DNA of 64,000 nucleotides, taken from assembly GCA_021613335.1 (NCBI GenBank), contig JAJTWR010000113.1, positions 2,995,001-3,059,000 on the forward strand, read 5' to 3'. Of the stretch, positions 1-11,601 are shown in pieces (within the stretch, counting starts at the first letter, position 1; each line of letters starts with the position of its first letter). The notes under the pieces are model-generated. The model was not told the origin of the DNA, made no database searches, and saw only the letters and a list, made by a program, of their open reading frames with translations. Both the position numbers and the translations under genes were made by a program. The stretch is from Whitmania pigra. Taxonomy: Eukaryota; Annelida; Clitellata; Hirudinida; Haemopidae.

Positions 1-2606
1 GAAGCGAAGTTTCAGACGAGGAGGAAATGCTCTGAAGGAAGAAATTTTGCACCTCATATGGACGTCACTTTCACGACTCGTCTGATGCTCTTACAGCAAC
101 AACAACAACAAAGTCCCGAAATCAACCCCCTCAAGAACCCTCCCGAACAAAAGCTCCAAGATCACCATCATCATCAGCAACACTTTTCTCAAAAATATCA
201 GAGGAGGAAGTCCCATCAAGCCAATTATCAGCGGCTTGAAACTCCTCGTCATAGTCTTCCTCTTCATCACTTGTTTCAACAACAGCCTCAACAACAACAA
301 CAACAACATCAACAACACAGCATTCATTACAACATTAATAAGCGCAATCAAAACCTTCATCACGATCGTAATCATCACCAGAAGCAGCAATCGGAAATCA
401 AAATGGTTTCAAGAAGGAATCCTTCCAATGCCGAGTTGAAAGTTGCGAAAAACATGGCATCCTCAGATTGGCAACACGGATTCATCAAAATCTCTGCCAA
501 GAACGATCCAGATGTGTCCACGGCCATTTTCAAGGCTTTGCTTTCTGAAGTGGGTTGGAAATTTTGGCCTTGTTGATGATGATGATAAGATGGAGGATAA
601 GAAATAGAAAAGAAAGGAATGATGGGGATTGCAGCTAAGGTGATAATGGTGATGATGAAAAGATGACAATCTTTTTACAGAAATATCTGTCGAAATTGGG
701 TGAAGCTATCCAAACAAAATTTCCTTTTATCAAAATGTAACATAGATGTAAATAAATTAGATTTTTAATTCATAGTTTAATTGATATTTTAACAGTTTAT
801 GCTAATAACTTAAAGTTTTAATTTAACATTAATGCTTAAATAAAGTTTCGCACCAATTCTGAATTATCCCCACCATTATCATAATCGGCACCCCGTCTAA
901 ATAACTTGCCGATAAAAAAGTCCAAGACAAAATCGCTCAGTAAAATTAATTTTAAAATATTAATTAGATTGCAAACTAATGAAAAAACAATGTTTGTTTG
1001 ATATTCCACTGTGAGCAAAGTGTAGTTCCTTCTTTGTTTTCCGATGTCGCCGTGTTCCTAATAATAGAGGGCTGGATCCATTTCTCTAAGAGAACTTTCC
1101 ATCAAAATCTCGAATGCGTTTGACGCGACACTCGGAACAAAGCTTAAAGCCAAAAGCATCTTCACGCGGATGACAGCGGCCTGTCAGTTGAAGTTCCTAC
1201 ACTTTCCTCCGTAAGCATCGGCCAAGATGAGTTGTATACAATTTCAGCCTCAAATCTAATTCTTATTTGTACACATTGTAAAAGAACTCGGGGAAAGATC
1301 AAACGAAATTAGATGATCTAAGGAACCGACGTGACTTGATAACGTGATTCTATTTTCGGCTCTCATATATTGTAGTGTTTTCCCCCCGAGTTTTCCCGAA
1401 CCCGAAGACACGGGTTTTTTCAAAGATTTTGTGGACCCGAAACCCGTGTTTTAAAAATTTTCAAGGTTAGGTAAATTTAAGCTTGTTCAGTAGTTAATTT
1501 TTTATTACTCTAGCGTAGTGATGTATTAATTTGTTAATATATGTATAAAAATATATTGCAATATTTTGGATGATGATGTTGTAGCTTCAGTAACTTATGG
1601 TGCACCTGAAATTTGGTCTTGACACTAACCCTCTCTATGTTGCTTGTCTAGCACATGACATTCATTTGGTTGTCTGTGATGTCCTACACAAAAAGTTGTA
1701 TTAAATGCCAACGTGAAAAGTTCAAAGATGGGAGCAACATATGAACAACCCATACGGAGGGGCCAGCTGGAATCCTAAGGATATGTATTTAGATTATATA
1801 GATATATAAGAATATTTTAGATAATAATTAAAAAGTAAATTTTCTGATACCAATCAGAATCCATACGGTCATAAGAGTTGGGATCTGTTTCGGTTAATGT
1901 ATTCAACTCATAACAAATATTTTCTAAATGACATTGAGCTATTTTGACCATCGTCATCAACTACAAAAACAACAGTATCCAATTTATGATTCGTCAATGC
2001 TTAATGTCAAGGTTCAAATGTCAAAGAGGTGGTGCTTATTTATTGGAAATAAAATCAGCATACGGAAAGGTCAATTCATATTTCGAAGATTATTAAAGCT
2101 GGAAATGGTGGTTATTGAAAACTTTGGAAATGGTTTCTGAATTAACAACAATCTCAAATGACATCCATATGACACATGAAGTTCTCAAGGTCAAGTGATT
2201 GGTTTTCAGCTCACATTTGATTGTAGGAACATTTGATTCATTTGTAAAATACTTTTTAAAGTGATGTATTAATAAGTGGCTAGCATTATTTCTTCTTTTA
2301 AATAAAAAAAGAGCAAATATATGTAGTAGCATTTTTAAATATTTCTACATATTTCATTAGCAAATGATTACATTTTGTTAAAAATCATTTTTTGTAATTT
2401 ATGTTTTTACTTATTAACGTTTCATGAATTGCATAATTTGATGATTTGATGAATTTCTCCAGGTAGACATTCATCTCCAGGAACTTCAATGTCTGCCCCC
2501 TAAAAATTCATCGGCGCTGGACAGACTTTTCCATTTCAGAAGCAGAAGGAGAGTGTCTGAGGACACGAAGATGAGATATAGGAGGAACAGTTGCAAGGTC
2601 TCATGA
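1..2606 (+). CDS. 3' part of a Gln/His-rich protein gene (two exons, 5' end outside window)
   Basis: The frame is open from base 1. A possible start ATG is at 58, but upstream codons are also open, so the true start may lie outside the window. The first exon encodes runs of Gln and His (QQQQQQ near residue 13, HHHHQQH near 36, QQQPQQQQQQHQQH near 74), then a conserved-looking stretch containing GFIKISAKNDPDVSTAIF. I place a donor after base 549 (GAA|GTGGGT). It joins in phase 0 to an acceptor at 2463 (TTTCTCCAG), giving a 47-residue basic tail (SRRRVSEDTKMRYRRN) that ends at TGA 2604-2606. Read without splicing, the first exon stops about eight codons later at 574-576. I do not recognise the family. 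Polyglutamine/histidine tracts are common in transcriptional regulators, but nothing here proves that role. The splice joining is inferred. Confidence 0.5.
607..2462. other. intron-like stretch without recognised gene
   Basis: AT-rich sequence, probably the intron of the Gln/His-rich gene. At about 1375-1460 repeated CCCGAA/ACCCGTG words resemble a degraded DNA-transposon end, but no partner end is visible. A slightly GC-richer block at 1040-1240 has no convincing long reading frame. Confidence 0.4.
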
Positions 2607-3679
2607 ATGTCTTTCTATTATATACTACATTCCTCTGGTTCAATGTTACTCTACAATTACATATTAATAAATCTTTTATTCCTAATTTATTGTTAATAGC
2701 TATTAGCTTGTTACGATTATAGCAATAATAACCGTTATCGCGTTCAGTAGCGTATATCGGTTATCGAGTTTTTAATCCCTTCTGAATTGAATAAATCGAT
2801 CATTAATTGTTCATTTAATTGCATGGAAGTATTATTTGGATCATCGAAATTCTTTTGGTTTGTGTCTGTTTTGTAAAGAAATTAATCATTAAATCCAAAT
2901 GTTTATAAATTTTTGCAAATTTCATTGCTTGACATATTTGACAATTTCTTGAATGTTCTTTCAGCAATCTTTATCGGCAAACTTGATCGGTACTTTTGAA
3001 TTGTTAGACGTTTCACAAAGAAATTAAGGGTTACGCAAAGTTTTTCAGTTTCTGATTTGATTGACAGAAATTCTCGTCCGAATATGTTAAACACAAAAGA
3101 CCAAATCGTCGAGTTGAGAATGTTATTCGCACATGAAAAGTCGGGAGAAGTCAACCATTTATTGAACATCTATTTTACATTTATTTGCCATTTTCGAAAT
3201 TTAAAAAATGAGCTTAAAGATGTGCAATGCTAAATTCATTAATTCTCAAGTAAATCTGGACAAGAAAGTAGGTACCTGGATGTTTAACTGATTACAATAG
3301 ATTAAAGCGACAAATAGCACATCGGAATAAAATTAGAGAGATTAAAATTATTCAAACTAAAATTCATTGTTATATAATGGTGATGCTGAGTTGTTCAAGC
3401 GTTATTCACACCCCAAACTCCGCCAAAATAAGCAATGCAAAAATCAAAGTCATCTCTATTTGAAAGATATATTGAAACTTTGGCGAAAAAATAGCAGCAG
3501 GGAAGAATAACGGTCTATGAAATTTGAACCGTGAGGACACAGAAGATGAAAACTAAAAATCAGGAAATAAGGTGAGGTTATTTTTGATGCCATCAAATGT
3601 AGTTCCACGAGAGGGAACGGATTAAAGCTCTACAGAATGTACAGGTTCATGGCAACGTGTCCTCTGATAAATAGTTGCT
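2607..3679. other. intergenic, no recognised gene
   Basis: AT-rich sequence downstream of the Gln/His-rich gene. It contains an 88-codon minus-strand open frame (2903-3169) whose product I do not recognise and which has no clear splice context. No RNA gene or intact mobile element is seen. Confidence 0.4.
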
Positions 3680-4153
3680 TCAGCAAACCATATATTCAGC
3701 TAGATAGTGAATTTTCTTGCAGCCACACAGATTTATGTATGGATGAGGCACTACCCCCAGAAGCTGATAGAAAATGGCCAGCGATTTGCAATCACAATTC
3801 CCACTTGGTGCAAAGGGCAACACTCCGTAGATCATTTCGAATAAGACAACTCCCAAACTCCACATGTCACACATTTTGGTGGAATTGTTATCGCTTTCAA
3901 GGTATGACTCTGCAGCTTCTGGAGCTGTGAACGATGGAGTTCCCGCAACTGAATTGAAAATATCAGTTCCTTGATCGTTACAACACGGTTTCCTCGATGC
4001 TCCCCATGGTAATCCGAAGTCAAGGAGTTTGATAGGAAATACAAGTATTGCTTTGAAACACAAAATTACACCCTTCTTCCAGTGCAGATCAATTTCAGAG
4101 CACACCATATTTTTTTCAAATATCGCGGTTGTCTTTAATAAATATGTTTCCAA
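3680..4153 (-). pseudogene. MNK-like protein kinase C-lobe fragment
   Basis: The minus strand encodes part of a kinase catalytic domain. It runs from the magnesium-binding motif in PIKLLDFG, through an activation segment (GASRKPCC...AGTPS), a degraded APE motif (TAPEAAES) and the F-helix motif CDMWSLGVVLFEMIYG, to SGNCDCK, the start of a Cys-rich insert like that of MAPK-interacting kinases. The N-lobe, the HRD loop and the G-H-I helices with HPW are missing, and the frame runs into unrelated codons and a stop. The nucleotide sequence at about 3797-3890 is very close to the kinase copy at 21686-21780, so this is a relatively recent partial duplicate. It is almost certainly not a working kinase. 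Its value is as a comparison: it has TGG where the 21-kb copy has an in-frame TGA. Confidence 0.75.
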
Positions 4154-4204
4154 ACTATGAATCTCTTATTGTATATATGATTAATCAATAACTCAAAGGA
4201 ATGA

Positions 4205-4212
4205 GTTAATAA
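4205..4212. repeat. 8-bp target-site duplication, left (GTTAATAA)
   Basis: Identical to 5739-5746. The two copies bracket the hAT element at 4213-5738. Confidence 0.9.
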
Positions 4213-5738
4213 TAGTAATGGGTGAATCAAATCGTGATTCGATTTGAACATTGTTGGATTCGATTTTGGCCTCAGTGATTTTGATTCGATTAGATTTGTC
4301 TTTTTTTTATTCGATTTGAAAAAACAAATCAAATCATTGAAATAAAGATGGTTATATATTTTTAATTTTTTACATTTCGGGTCAAAACATACAGGAAAAA
4401 ATATTTGTGCAGCTTTTGAGAAAATGCTGTCAGAGTATGGATTGCAGAGCATTGACATTGGATATGTTGTTACTGACAATGCCAGAAACATGCTCAAAGC
4501 ATTCACAATATTTTCCGAGGAAGCTGCCAGGTTTGCCTTTGATCAAAAGGAAAATAAAAGTCAAATTAGAGAACGTGATGAGGCTTCAGAGTCATTGAAT
4601 GATATTGATGAAATTTCAGGTGCACGTGTCCCTCGAATCACAGTTTCACGTTATTTGCTGCTTGAGCTTGTCTCTTTACTTGAGCCATTTGAAGAAGCAA
4701 CACAGGTGCTGCAAGGTGATGGTGTCACAATTTCGCAAGTGATACCTGCATTAATTGGGATTGATGAAGCAGTTTCAGATGTCAAACCCAGTTAATTTCT
4801 CTGAAAAAAACCTTCGTGCAGCTCTTCATAACCGATTTCAGGAATCTATGAGAAGACCAGAGTATGTGGTCTCACCTGTGTTGGGTAGTCGTTTCAAACT
4901 AGTTCCTTTTGGTACCACCCCGCTGCTTGATTCGCATTTTACTGACAGTGGCTCACAGAAAAGTCCTACATTAATAATCCCATCAGCCAATGAGGCAAGA
5001 TTTCTTCTTCACGTGATGGATTCAATAAAGTCAGATGAAATAACAGGGTCTCACACTGCACAGTCTAAAACCTCATGCCAAACAGAAAAGAATCTACCCG
5101 AACCAACTACCAGTTCTGGTCAGCGGGGCATTTTTGCAAGATACCATTGTCCTCAGGTATGAGCAAATTATATTGGATTGGAAATGTACGTTAATTATTA
5201 AATAATATGTATATATTGCAGGTTAGTGACGAAGAGGATTCAGTGTATCTTAATGCTCCAACGGACCACAACATCACTGCTGAACAATTTTGGGCAGCTA
5301 ATGGTCACCGCTTTCCAAACCTACAACGACTTGCGCGTAGACTTCTAAGCATCCCGGCATCATCTGGAAGTGTGGAGAGACTGTTTTCAATTTCAGGTGC
5401 TTTTGTCTCTGCCAGAAGAAATCGATTATCAGCGTCGACTGTGGAGTCACTGTTGCTCTTGAGGGAACAGAACTGACTCAAACTGTGTTTTAATGATTTT
5501 TTTAAACGGTAATAACACTCTACAAATGCTGGCTGTTAATTTCATTGTGTTTTGCTCGAAAAAATTTGCGAAGCTAGGGCAGCAGTAAATTTTGGAAGAT
5601 TTGATTCGATTTGCGATTTGGGCATTTGGGATTTGATTCTATTTGGAATTTTGAGATTTGGTTGTTGAGATTTAAATCATTTGTAAAATGATTTGAGATT
5701 TGACCATTGAGATTCGATTTGAGATTTGCCCATCACTG
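4213..5738 (+). mobile_element. hAT DNA transposon, 1,526 bp, internally decayed
   Basis: The ends are inverted repeats of the CAGTGATGGG type: TAGTAATGGG at 4213 and CCCATCACTG at 5729-5738. Exact 8-bp direct repeats GTTAATAA flank the element, which is diagnostic of hAT transposition. Both subterminal regions are full of GATTTGATTCGATTTG-like words (about 4225-4335 and 5597-5725), likely transposase-binding repeats. The interior carries a broken transposase. The near-perfect target duplication argues for a fairly young insertion, despite the damaged coding region. Confidence 0.93.
4407..5476 (+). pseudogene. hAT transposase remnant (ZBED-like)
   Basis: The reading frame holds hAT catalytic-core segments. 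A block with VVTDNARNMLKAF and LEPFEEATQVLQGD lies at 4424-4795. A frame change is needed for the following block (4755-5162, ALHNRFQESMRRPEYVVSPVLG). The C-terminal dimerisation domain is at 5207-5476, with the family signature SSGSVERLFSISGAFVSARR and SASTVESLLLLREQN. The N-terminal BED zinc finger and the beginning of the core are absent. A stretch at 5160-5220 reads like an intron, with an acceptor at TATTGCAG. The product is therefore truncated and out of frame and cannot be active. The homology resembles the ZBED4/6-type branch. Confidence 0.85.
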
Positions 5739-5837
5739 GTTAATAATAATTAATAATTACGCTACCCATTCGGCCAACCTACAAGCCAATTAGTTGACTG
5801 CGTCTTCGTTATAATAATAATTGTTATTACATAATAT
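5739..5837. repeat. spacer between two hAT elements, including both flanking target duplications
   Basis: This 99-bp spacer begins with the right GTTAATAA target duplication of the first hAT element (5739-5746). It ends with the left CATAATAT target duplication of the second (5830-5837). The text near the right side (ATTGTTATTACATAATAT) matches the tandem repeat that resumes after the second element. Confidence 0.8.
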
Positions 5838-6618
5838 CAGTGATGGGTAGTTACTAACTATAAGTAGTTAACTACTAGTTAAGAACTACTTTAAAGTAGT
5901 TAGGAAGTAGTTAATAACTACTCTTTAAAAATTAGTTAAAAAATAGTAGTTAACTACTTTTAAAGTAGTTATTAACTACAAATAAATTTTTTCCAAAAGC
6001 CCTACATCGTTAACAATCACCACCTCAGAACGGTGAATATGATGATTTATATGACTATGTGGAAAGTGTACCAAACTCTTGTGATAATGTGTTAGCTGAA
6101 CAGTTTAATGATTATTTATCAAACTCCGCAAGAAATGTACAAACTCTACTTAATTATCCAACTGTTTGTGCTGCATTCATCAAGCTTAATTCAACATTAC
6201 CAAGTTCGGCAGCAGTTGAAAGACTTTTTAGTGTAGCAGGGCAGGTATTATGTAACAGACGATGTATATTATAGGATAATCATGTTGACATGATGTTTTT
6301 TTTTTAAGAGATCGACTGAAACATCCACTGAATACTTCTGTTTTTGATCAATTTGGATAATAAAATTTTGTTGAAAATGTTACACTAGTGTAAATAAATA
6401 TGCTAATAATTATGTCTTGTTCAATAGTCCAGAAAATTAATTTTATCAAATGTCAACGGAAAAGTAGTTAAAATAGTAGTTAAAAAGTAGTTAACTACTA
6501 TGCAAGTAGTTAAGGAGTAGTTAATAACTACTTATTTAAAAAGTAGTTAAAAATAGTTACTAACTACTTTTTTATAAATGTAGTTAACTACTTTTTAAGT
6601 AGTTAAAGCCCATCACTG
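5838..6618 (+). mobile_element. short hAT element, 781 bp, with AGTAGTTA subterminal repeats
   Basis: The terminal inverted repeats are CAGTGATGGG (5838-5847) and CCCATCACTG (6609-6618). The 8-bp target duplication CATAATAT is exact (5830-5837 and 6619-6626). Both subterminal regions are dense in AGTAGTTAACTACT-type near-palindromes. The interior keeps a short piece of the transposase C-terminal dimerisation domain (about 6059-6274, SSAAVERLFSVAGQVLCNRR), ending in a stop. It is a deletion derivative that would need a transposase supplied from elsewhere. Confidence 0.93.
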
Positions 6619-6715
6619 CATAATATTATAATATAACAATAATAATATATATTAATTGTTATTACATAATATTATAATATAACAATAATAATATATATTA
6701 ACCATTAAATATTAT
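6619..6715. repeat. two tandem copies of a 46-bp AT-rich unit
   Basis: The unit starting CATAATATTATAATATAAC at 6619 is repeated from 6665. A further partial copy appears to the left of the hAT element (about 5810-5837), so the transposon landed inside this tandem repeat. Confidence 0.7.
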
Positions 6716-7766
6716 ATATATATATATTATAATAATATGTTTTTTTATAAAGCTCCATAAGCATCAGCGTAGATCCATAAAATAAACTAATGAGGCATTC
6801 GAGGATTAAAACATTAATGTAAATATCCGATTAGGTGAAGGTGATCATTTTGAATATCGTTCTCAGTTATCACACCCCACATATTTCACTTTTCTTCATT
6901 ATTCTGTTAACAGTTCTTGGCAAAAATAGAGCCCAAAATATTATCTTAAAGCTAATTTAAAAAGCTAATCTACTAATCTCTACTAGCCTTAAGTATCTTA
7001 TTTTTTATGTTTATTTATTAAACAGATTAATTCCGAGATAATGGCTATAACCTCTGCTTTTTCGGCTAGTCTGAAGGCTGAAGCAATAACAAATTTATAA
7101 TAATTTCAAGGTAGTGAGAAAATGTCCAGAAACAAATTGCTTTACCCAAATCACTTGCTGGTGGCTTTTAACACTTTGACAGACTGTAGTTCATTAGCTA
7201 TTCCTGGTAAAATTTTTGATTTTCATTCTAAATTTTGTTATAGCGAACTTTTGCAAAAAAGAACTATTTCCACATAGTTGGAATAAAGTATATGATTATT
7301 AATGAAGAGGTAAACATTGATGATAAGTAAGGTTAGTGGACGCTAAGTGACTTCTACGGGTGAGTTTAAACATCAATCCTTAAACGAACAAATATTATGT
7401 TAACGTAATGCTTATCCCCAAAGCACACATTACATCATTTAGTGACTAAATCACTTTTTCGCGAGCTCCCACAAAGTCACCATCATCCTCCTCAGAAAAT
7501 GATTCAACTTATATTGGTCTTGTAAATGACGCCTTATGACACAAAATTCCATTCATTTGTAACAAGAAACAATTCCTTTTTTAAAGAGATGAATATCAAT
7601 TAAGCACTAATTCATTCATATAAATAATATATTAGTCGATCTATTTTTAGCATTACTCGTGGAATGTTCACTGTACATTGTACAGAGGTATATCCAAAAT
7701 AGGTTCTCAAAATTACCAGAGTTAAAACAAAACACCGCACCTGAAATACAAATTCCGCAATTATTT
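6716..7766. other. intergenic, no recognised gene
   Basis: Begins with a TA-rich run (6716-6740) and continues as plain AT-rich sequence up to the 3' end of the minus-strand GPCR gene. The 7659-7844 open frame overlaps the receptor's end and looks like chance. Confidence 0.4.
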
Positions 7767-9740
7767 TTAATTACAAAAACACCTCGGTTGTTCAAAAATA
7801 GTTTTTTCGTTCCAGTAATTTTTCAATCTCTTGTGAACAAGTAGGAAAAACTTTACGAATTTCAATCGCGTTTTCGAACAGAGTCTTCTTAACTCGACCC
7901 TGAATTGTCTGGCGCACGCGTTGTAGACGAAAAAGTTTATGGCAAAGTTGAGGAAATAAATCAGCTGCGATAATCTACTCAACTGATAAAAATGGCGACA
8001 AGATCCGATTAGATCACAGATGACCGACTGAACTCTGAACGCATAGGTCGGCAAGTTTAGCAGCACAGTTAAACTGGATAACGTCAAAAGCATCTTAGCG
8101 GTTCGGTATTGATTTCTATTTTTTAATGCCTTTCTCAGTCTGTCATCTCCAGGACTCCTTGCACAACCTGGGACCGATCTAAGAGCTGACTGTTTTTTTG
8201 TGTTTTTCAATTTACCAGGAGTCTTTTTAATCTCTCTATCCGGAAGCGTGCGAGGGCAAGCGATGTGTCTTCCAGGTGTCGAAATTGTATTTCTTTGAGT
8301 CGGCGATGATATCTTCCTGATGTTTCCAACTGTTCTCGACCTTCGACATTTTTTATATGGGTCGGTTTCAACGGGAATGGTGACATTTTTCTTGATTTTA
8401 CCGTTGCGAAACTTTGAAAAGCAACTTCCATCCTTCTCAGGAGACTGAGCGAGGATTTCTTCTCCGATTTCAAAACAGCCGCTAGACACGATCGACTTGC
8501 GAGGCTTGCTCGGATTGCCTTCGTCATATCGGTTGCTGATGTTCATTCGTTGAAATTCGGAACTTGTCTGCCTAAAGTGACGAGAGAAATGTCTCTGGCA
8601 TGCATCACCAAAGTCGCCCTCGACACCATGGTAGCTGAAATGCCTCGCCGAATGGTAACAGCGAAGATGTGAAGACTTGAAAACAATCGAGCGGTGAAAT
8701 TGATTGTATGTTTGTTCATGCTCGAATGGGCTTCCTGAAAAAGAAGGTTTATTGAAATTCCTGCAATCTCTCAACGGGTAGACTCCCGGGCTACATTTCA
8801 AACGATTCTGCTTGTTGGTTTGAGGCTCTGCTGTACGATGGAACCCGATATTTTCCGACATGTAGTCCCTTAGGCGAGTTTGTCCACCAAATCTTATTCT
8901 CAGTTCGCCTTTGTAGGTACCAGCCACGTTTCCTCTACAATAATTCTGAGCGAAAGTTGCAAACGGGTGCCCAGAAGGTTTCGAGCAATAACAAACAGAA
9001 GCTCCGCGATTCTGTTGCTGATATTTGCGTATTTTGCAAATAATACTGGCATTAAGAATGACAATCACGACGGTTGGGATGAGACAAGACAAAAGCGTGT
9101 CTGCTCCGATCATGACAGACATGAAGTATGGATGACGAGCCACAGGACTGCAAAGAGATTTGGCTAGGCCCCTCATCGGTATGACTTGATAGGACCAAGC
9201 TATGTAGGTGTAGAAGATGAAAGAGGCAGACAACATAAATACTGCTCCGCAGCTAGCTCTCTTTCTCGTGCAGATAACATCCTTGAGTAAAGGGTAGTGG
9301 ACAGTCACATATCTTTCGGCTGTAAAACTGACGACACTCCAAGCAGCCACGCACCCCGAAACCCTGGACACGTACATGACAGCAGGGCACCATCCATGGC
9401 TTGTATAAAGCAAAACATCGACTTTTTCTAACCAAACAAAAGCCAGAGAACTCAAGAAAAGTATGTCAGCCACAGAGAGGGTTGTTAAGAAGAGACTCGA
9501 CGATATCTGTCTCAAGTGAGTCAGTGAGAAGACTGCCAGAGACAAGGCGTTTCCAAGAATGCCTACTACGATAATGATGGGAGTGAGGTACAATTCCAAA
9601 ATGCTGATGATTTTTTCTGTTCCAAATTTCGACGATTCATTGGCGAGACCGCCAAACCTCGTTAGATTGAGGAGATGGATCAAAATTATCTGTCCATCGG
9701 GATTCGATGCATTGAGCAGTCGATCTATCGAATGTTTCAT
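7767..9740 (-). CDS. Rhodopsin-class (family A) peptide-type G-protein-coupled receptor
   Basis: Single-exon open frame of 657 residues with the family A layout. TM1 is at about 50-74 with GN63-64. TM2 is at 82-104 with LSVAD. TM3 has Cys118 and the ERY motif at 142-144. TM4 is at 161-183. Cys197 in the second extracellular loop is the likely disulfide partner of Cys118. TM5 is at 206-237 with Pro222. TM6 starts near 550 (LLNLPTYAF), and TM7 ends in a variant NPxxY motif (NFFVY, 602-606). The N-terminus has possible N-glycosylation sites (NAS, NLT, NES). The third intracellular loop is about 305 residues, basic and Ser/Thr-rich, far longer than usual. TM6 NLP and the overall look recall invertebrate neuropeptide receptors such as the FMRFamide group, but the ligand cannot be assigned. 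It should act at the plasma membrane. Confidence 0.9.
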   Translation of the reverse strand: MKHSIDRLLNASNPDGQIILIHLLNLTRFGGLANESSKFGTEKIISILELYLTPIIIVVGILGNALSLAVFSLTHLRQISSSLFLTTLSVADILFLSSLAFVWLEKVDVLLYTSHGWCPAVMYVSRVSGCVAAWSVVSFTAERYVTVHYPLLKDVICTRKRASCGAVFMLSASFIFYTYIAWSYQVIPMRGLAKSLCSPVARHPYFMSVMIGADTLLSCLIPTVVIVILNASIICKIRKYQQQNRGASVCYCSKPSGHPFATFAQNYCRGNVAGTYKGELRIRFGGQTRLRDYMSENIGFHRTAEPQTNKQNRLKCSPGVYPLRDCRNFNKPSFSGSPFEHEQTYNQFHRSIVFKSSHLRCYHSARHFSYHGVEGDFGDACQRHFSRHFRQTSSEFQRMNISNRYDEGNPSKPRKSIVSSGCFEIGEEILAQSPEKDGSCFSKFRNGKIKKNVTIPVETDPYKKCRRSRTVGNIRKISSPTQRNTISTPGRHIACPRTLPDREIKKTPGKLKNTKKQSALRSVPGCARSPGDDRLRKALKNRNQYRTAKMLLTLSSLTVLLNLPTYAFRVQSVICDLIGSCRHFYQLSRLSQLIYFLNFAINFFVYNACARQFRVELRRLCSKTRLKFVKFFLLVHKRLKNYWNEKTIFEQPRCFCN

Positions 9741-10999
9741 TGCTGCTCGATGTTTTCTTGAAATTTGCTTTTAAGCTTGAAGAGAAATTCTTTAAAGTCG
9801 GTTCAAGGATGCGGAACTGCAGGGATGAAAAAATCCTCCTTGAAAGAAGCGACATCGTGTTTCAGCATCTGAATGATACACAACAATAAAATAAGAGTGA
9901 GCAAATACCAAATGTTACATTTTAAAAAGGTATTTCAGCAAAATTTTTAGAAATTTCTAGTTATAAATTCTAGTCAACATAAATGTCAATTTTTAGTGCT
10001 TCATACTTTCCATGAAAATCTTTTGATTTTCTCAATTCTTTTAAATAACATTTTATCACAATTCATGAATTTATGTTTCCATTACAAGAATGCCAAGGAA
10101 TCATTGAACATCATTTATATTGAAGTTCTTAACATGTTATTTGATGGATGATATTTTGCACTTTAGAAAGTCGGAGGATCGTCTCCAATAAGTCAAAAAC
10201 AATTTCATATTTTTATTATTATTTTTAAATTATTGGCGAGACCTTCCTGTCTTCAAATTGGTCAGTCTTTTGTTTTTGCCAACAAATTGCCTTCGTTTGT
10301 TAAGCTTTTCAGCTTCTAAAAAAATATAAAATTGTCGTTTTCAAATTGCTTTTTCTCGAGTCAGCGAAATGAATCTGTCCATTCCTGTAATTTTAAATCG
10401 CTCACAAGGCATTAGCCAGTGATTAAATAAAAAAGATAACAGTGCTTTAAACATTTTAACTTAATAAAATACTTAAATATTATTGCAGAGTAATTTGCTG
10501 AAATAAATCCTAGAACTATTCCTAAACTTGATTGCCAAGAATTGATGCTACATCTTTGATCTCACTAAATCAGAAACTTAAATAAACTTGATAAAACCTT
10601 AGAAATTTAAGTTTTTCAAAGATTCTGCAAAAATTGGACTGATTGATGGATAAATGGGCTGGTGGGAGGATGGGTTAATGAGCGGGTGGATGTAAACGTA
10701 AAATGTCACTACTTGAAAAATGTATGTACTTCCTCGTTAGTAATTCTTTTCCTGTAAAAAGCAAACACCTGAGGAAAAATTTAGAAAAACGAAGAAATGG
10801 CCAACAAAAAACTCGCCCACATGATTTTTGAGGAAATTTATGTAAAAATTCCACACCATGCTCAACTATCAGTGGCGCTATATTTTGCATAAATGTAAAC
10901 AAAGCAGGCACCATCAAATTATGTCTTGTTAATATTAACTACTAACTAATTTAAAAGTATAGCGTCAGAGGCACGTTGTCAATGATAAGTATAAAGTAT

Positions 11000-11000
<1 letters not shown>
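9741..11000. other. intergenic, no recognised gene
   Basis: AT-rich sequence upstream of the receptor gene, so any receptor promoter or 5'UTR would lie at the left end. At about 10640-10690 short GGAT/GGGT words recur (degenerate microsatellite). No convincing coding or RNA gene. Confidence 0.4.
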
Positions 11001-11417
<417 letters not shown>

Positions 11418-11601
11418 ATTATCTAGTGATATCTATTTTGACATTCCTCGTGTAAACAACTCGTGCGTACTCTATTTCTCTAAAATTCTGCATATAAAAG
11501 ACCTATAAATTAATTTCAGCTACAAAATATTAGTATTAAAAATAATATATTAATAACAATTCTTAGAAAAAATTATGCCGAGACCAAGAAGTGCGAAAGA
11601 G

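Noticed and set aside
8207..8527. 106-codon minus-strand frame inside the GPCR gene
   Set aside because: It overlaps the receptor's long intracellular loop in another frame. The receptor frame carries the conserved motifs.
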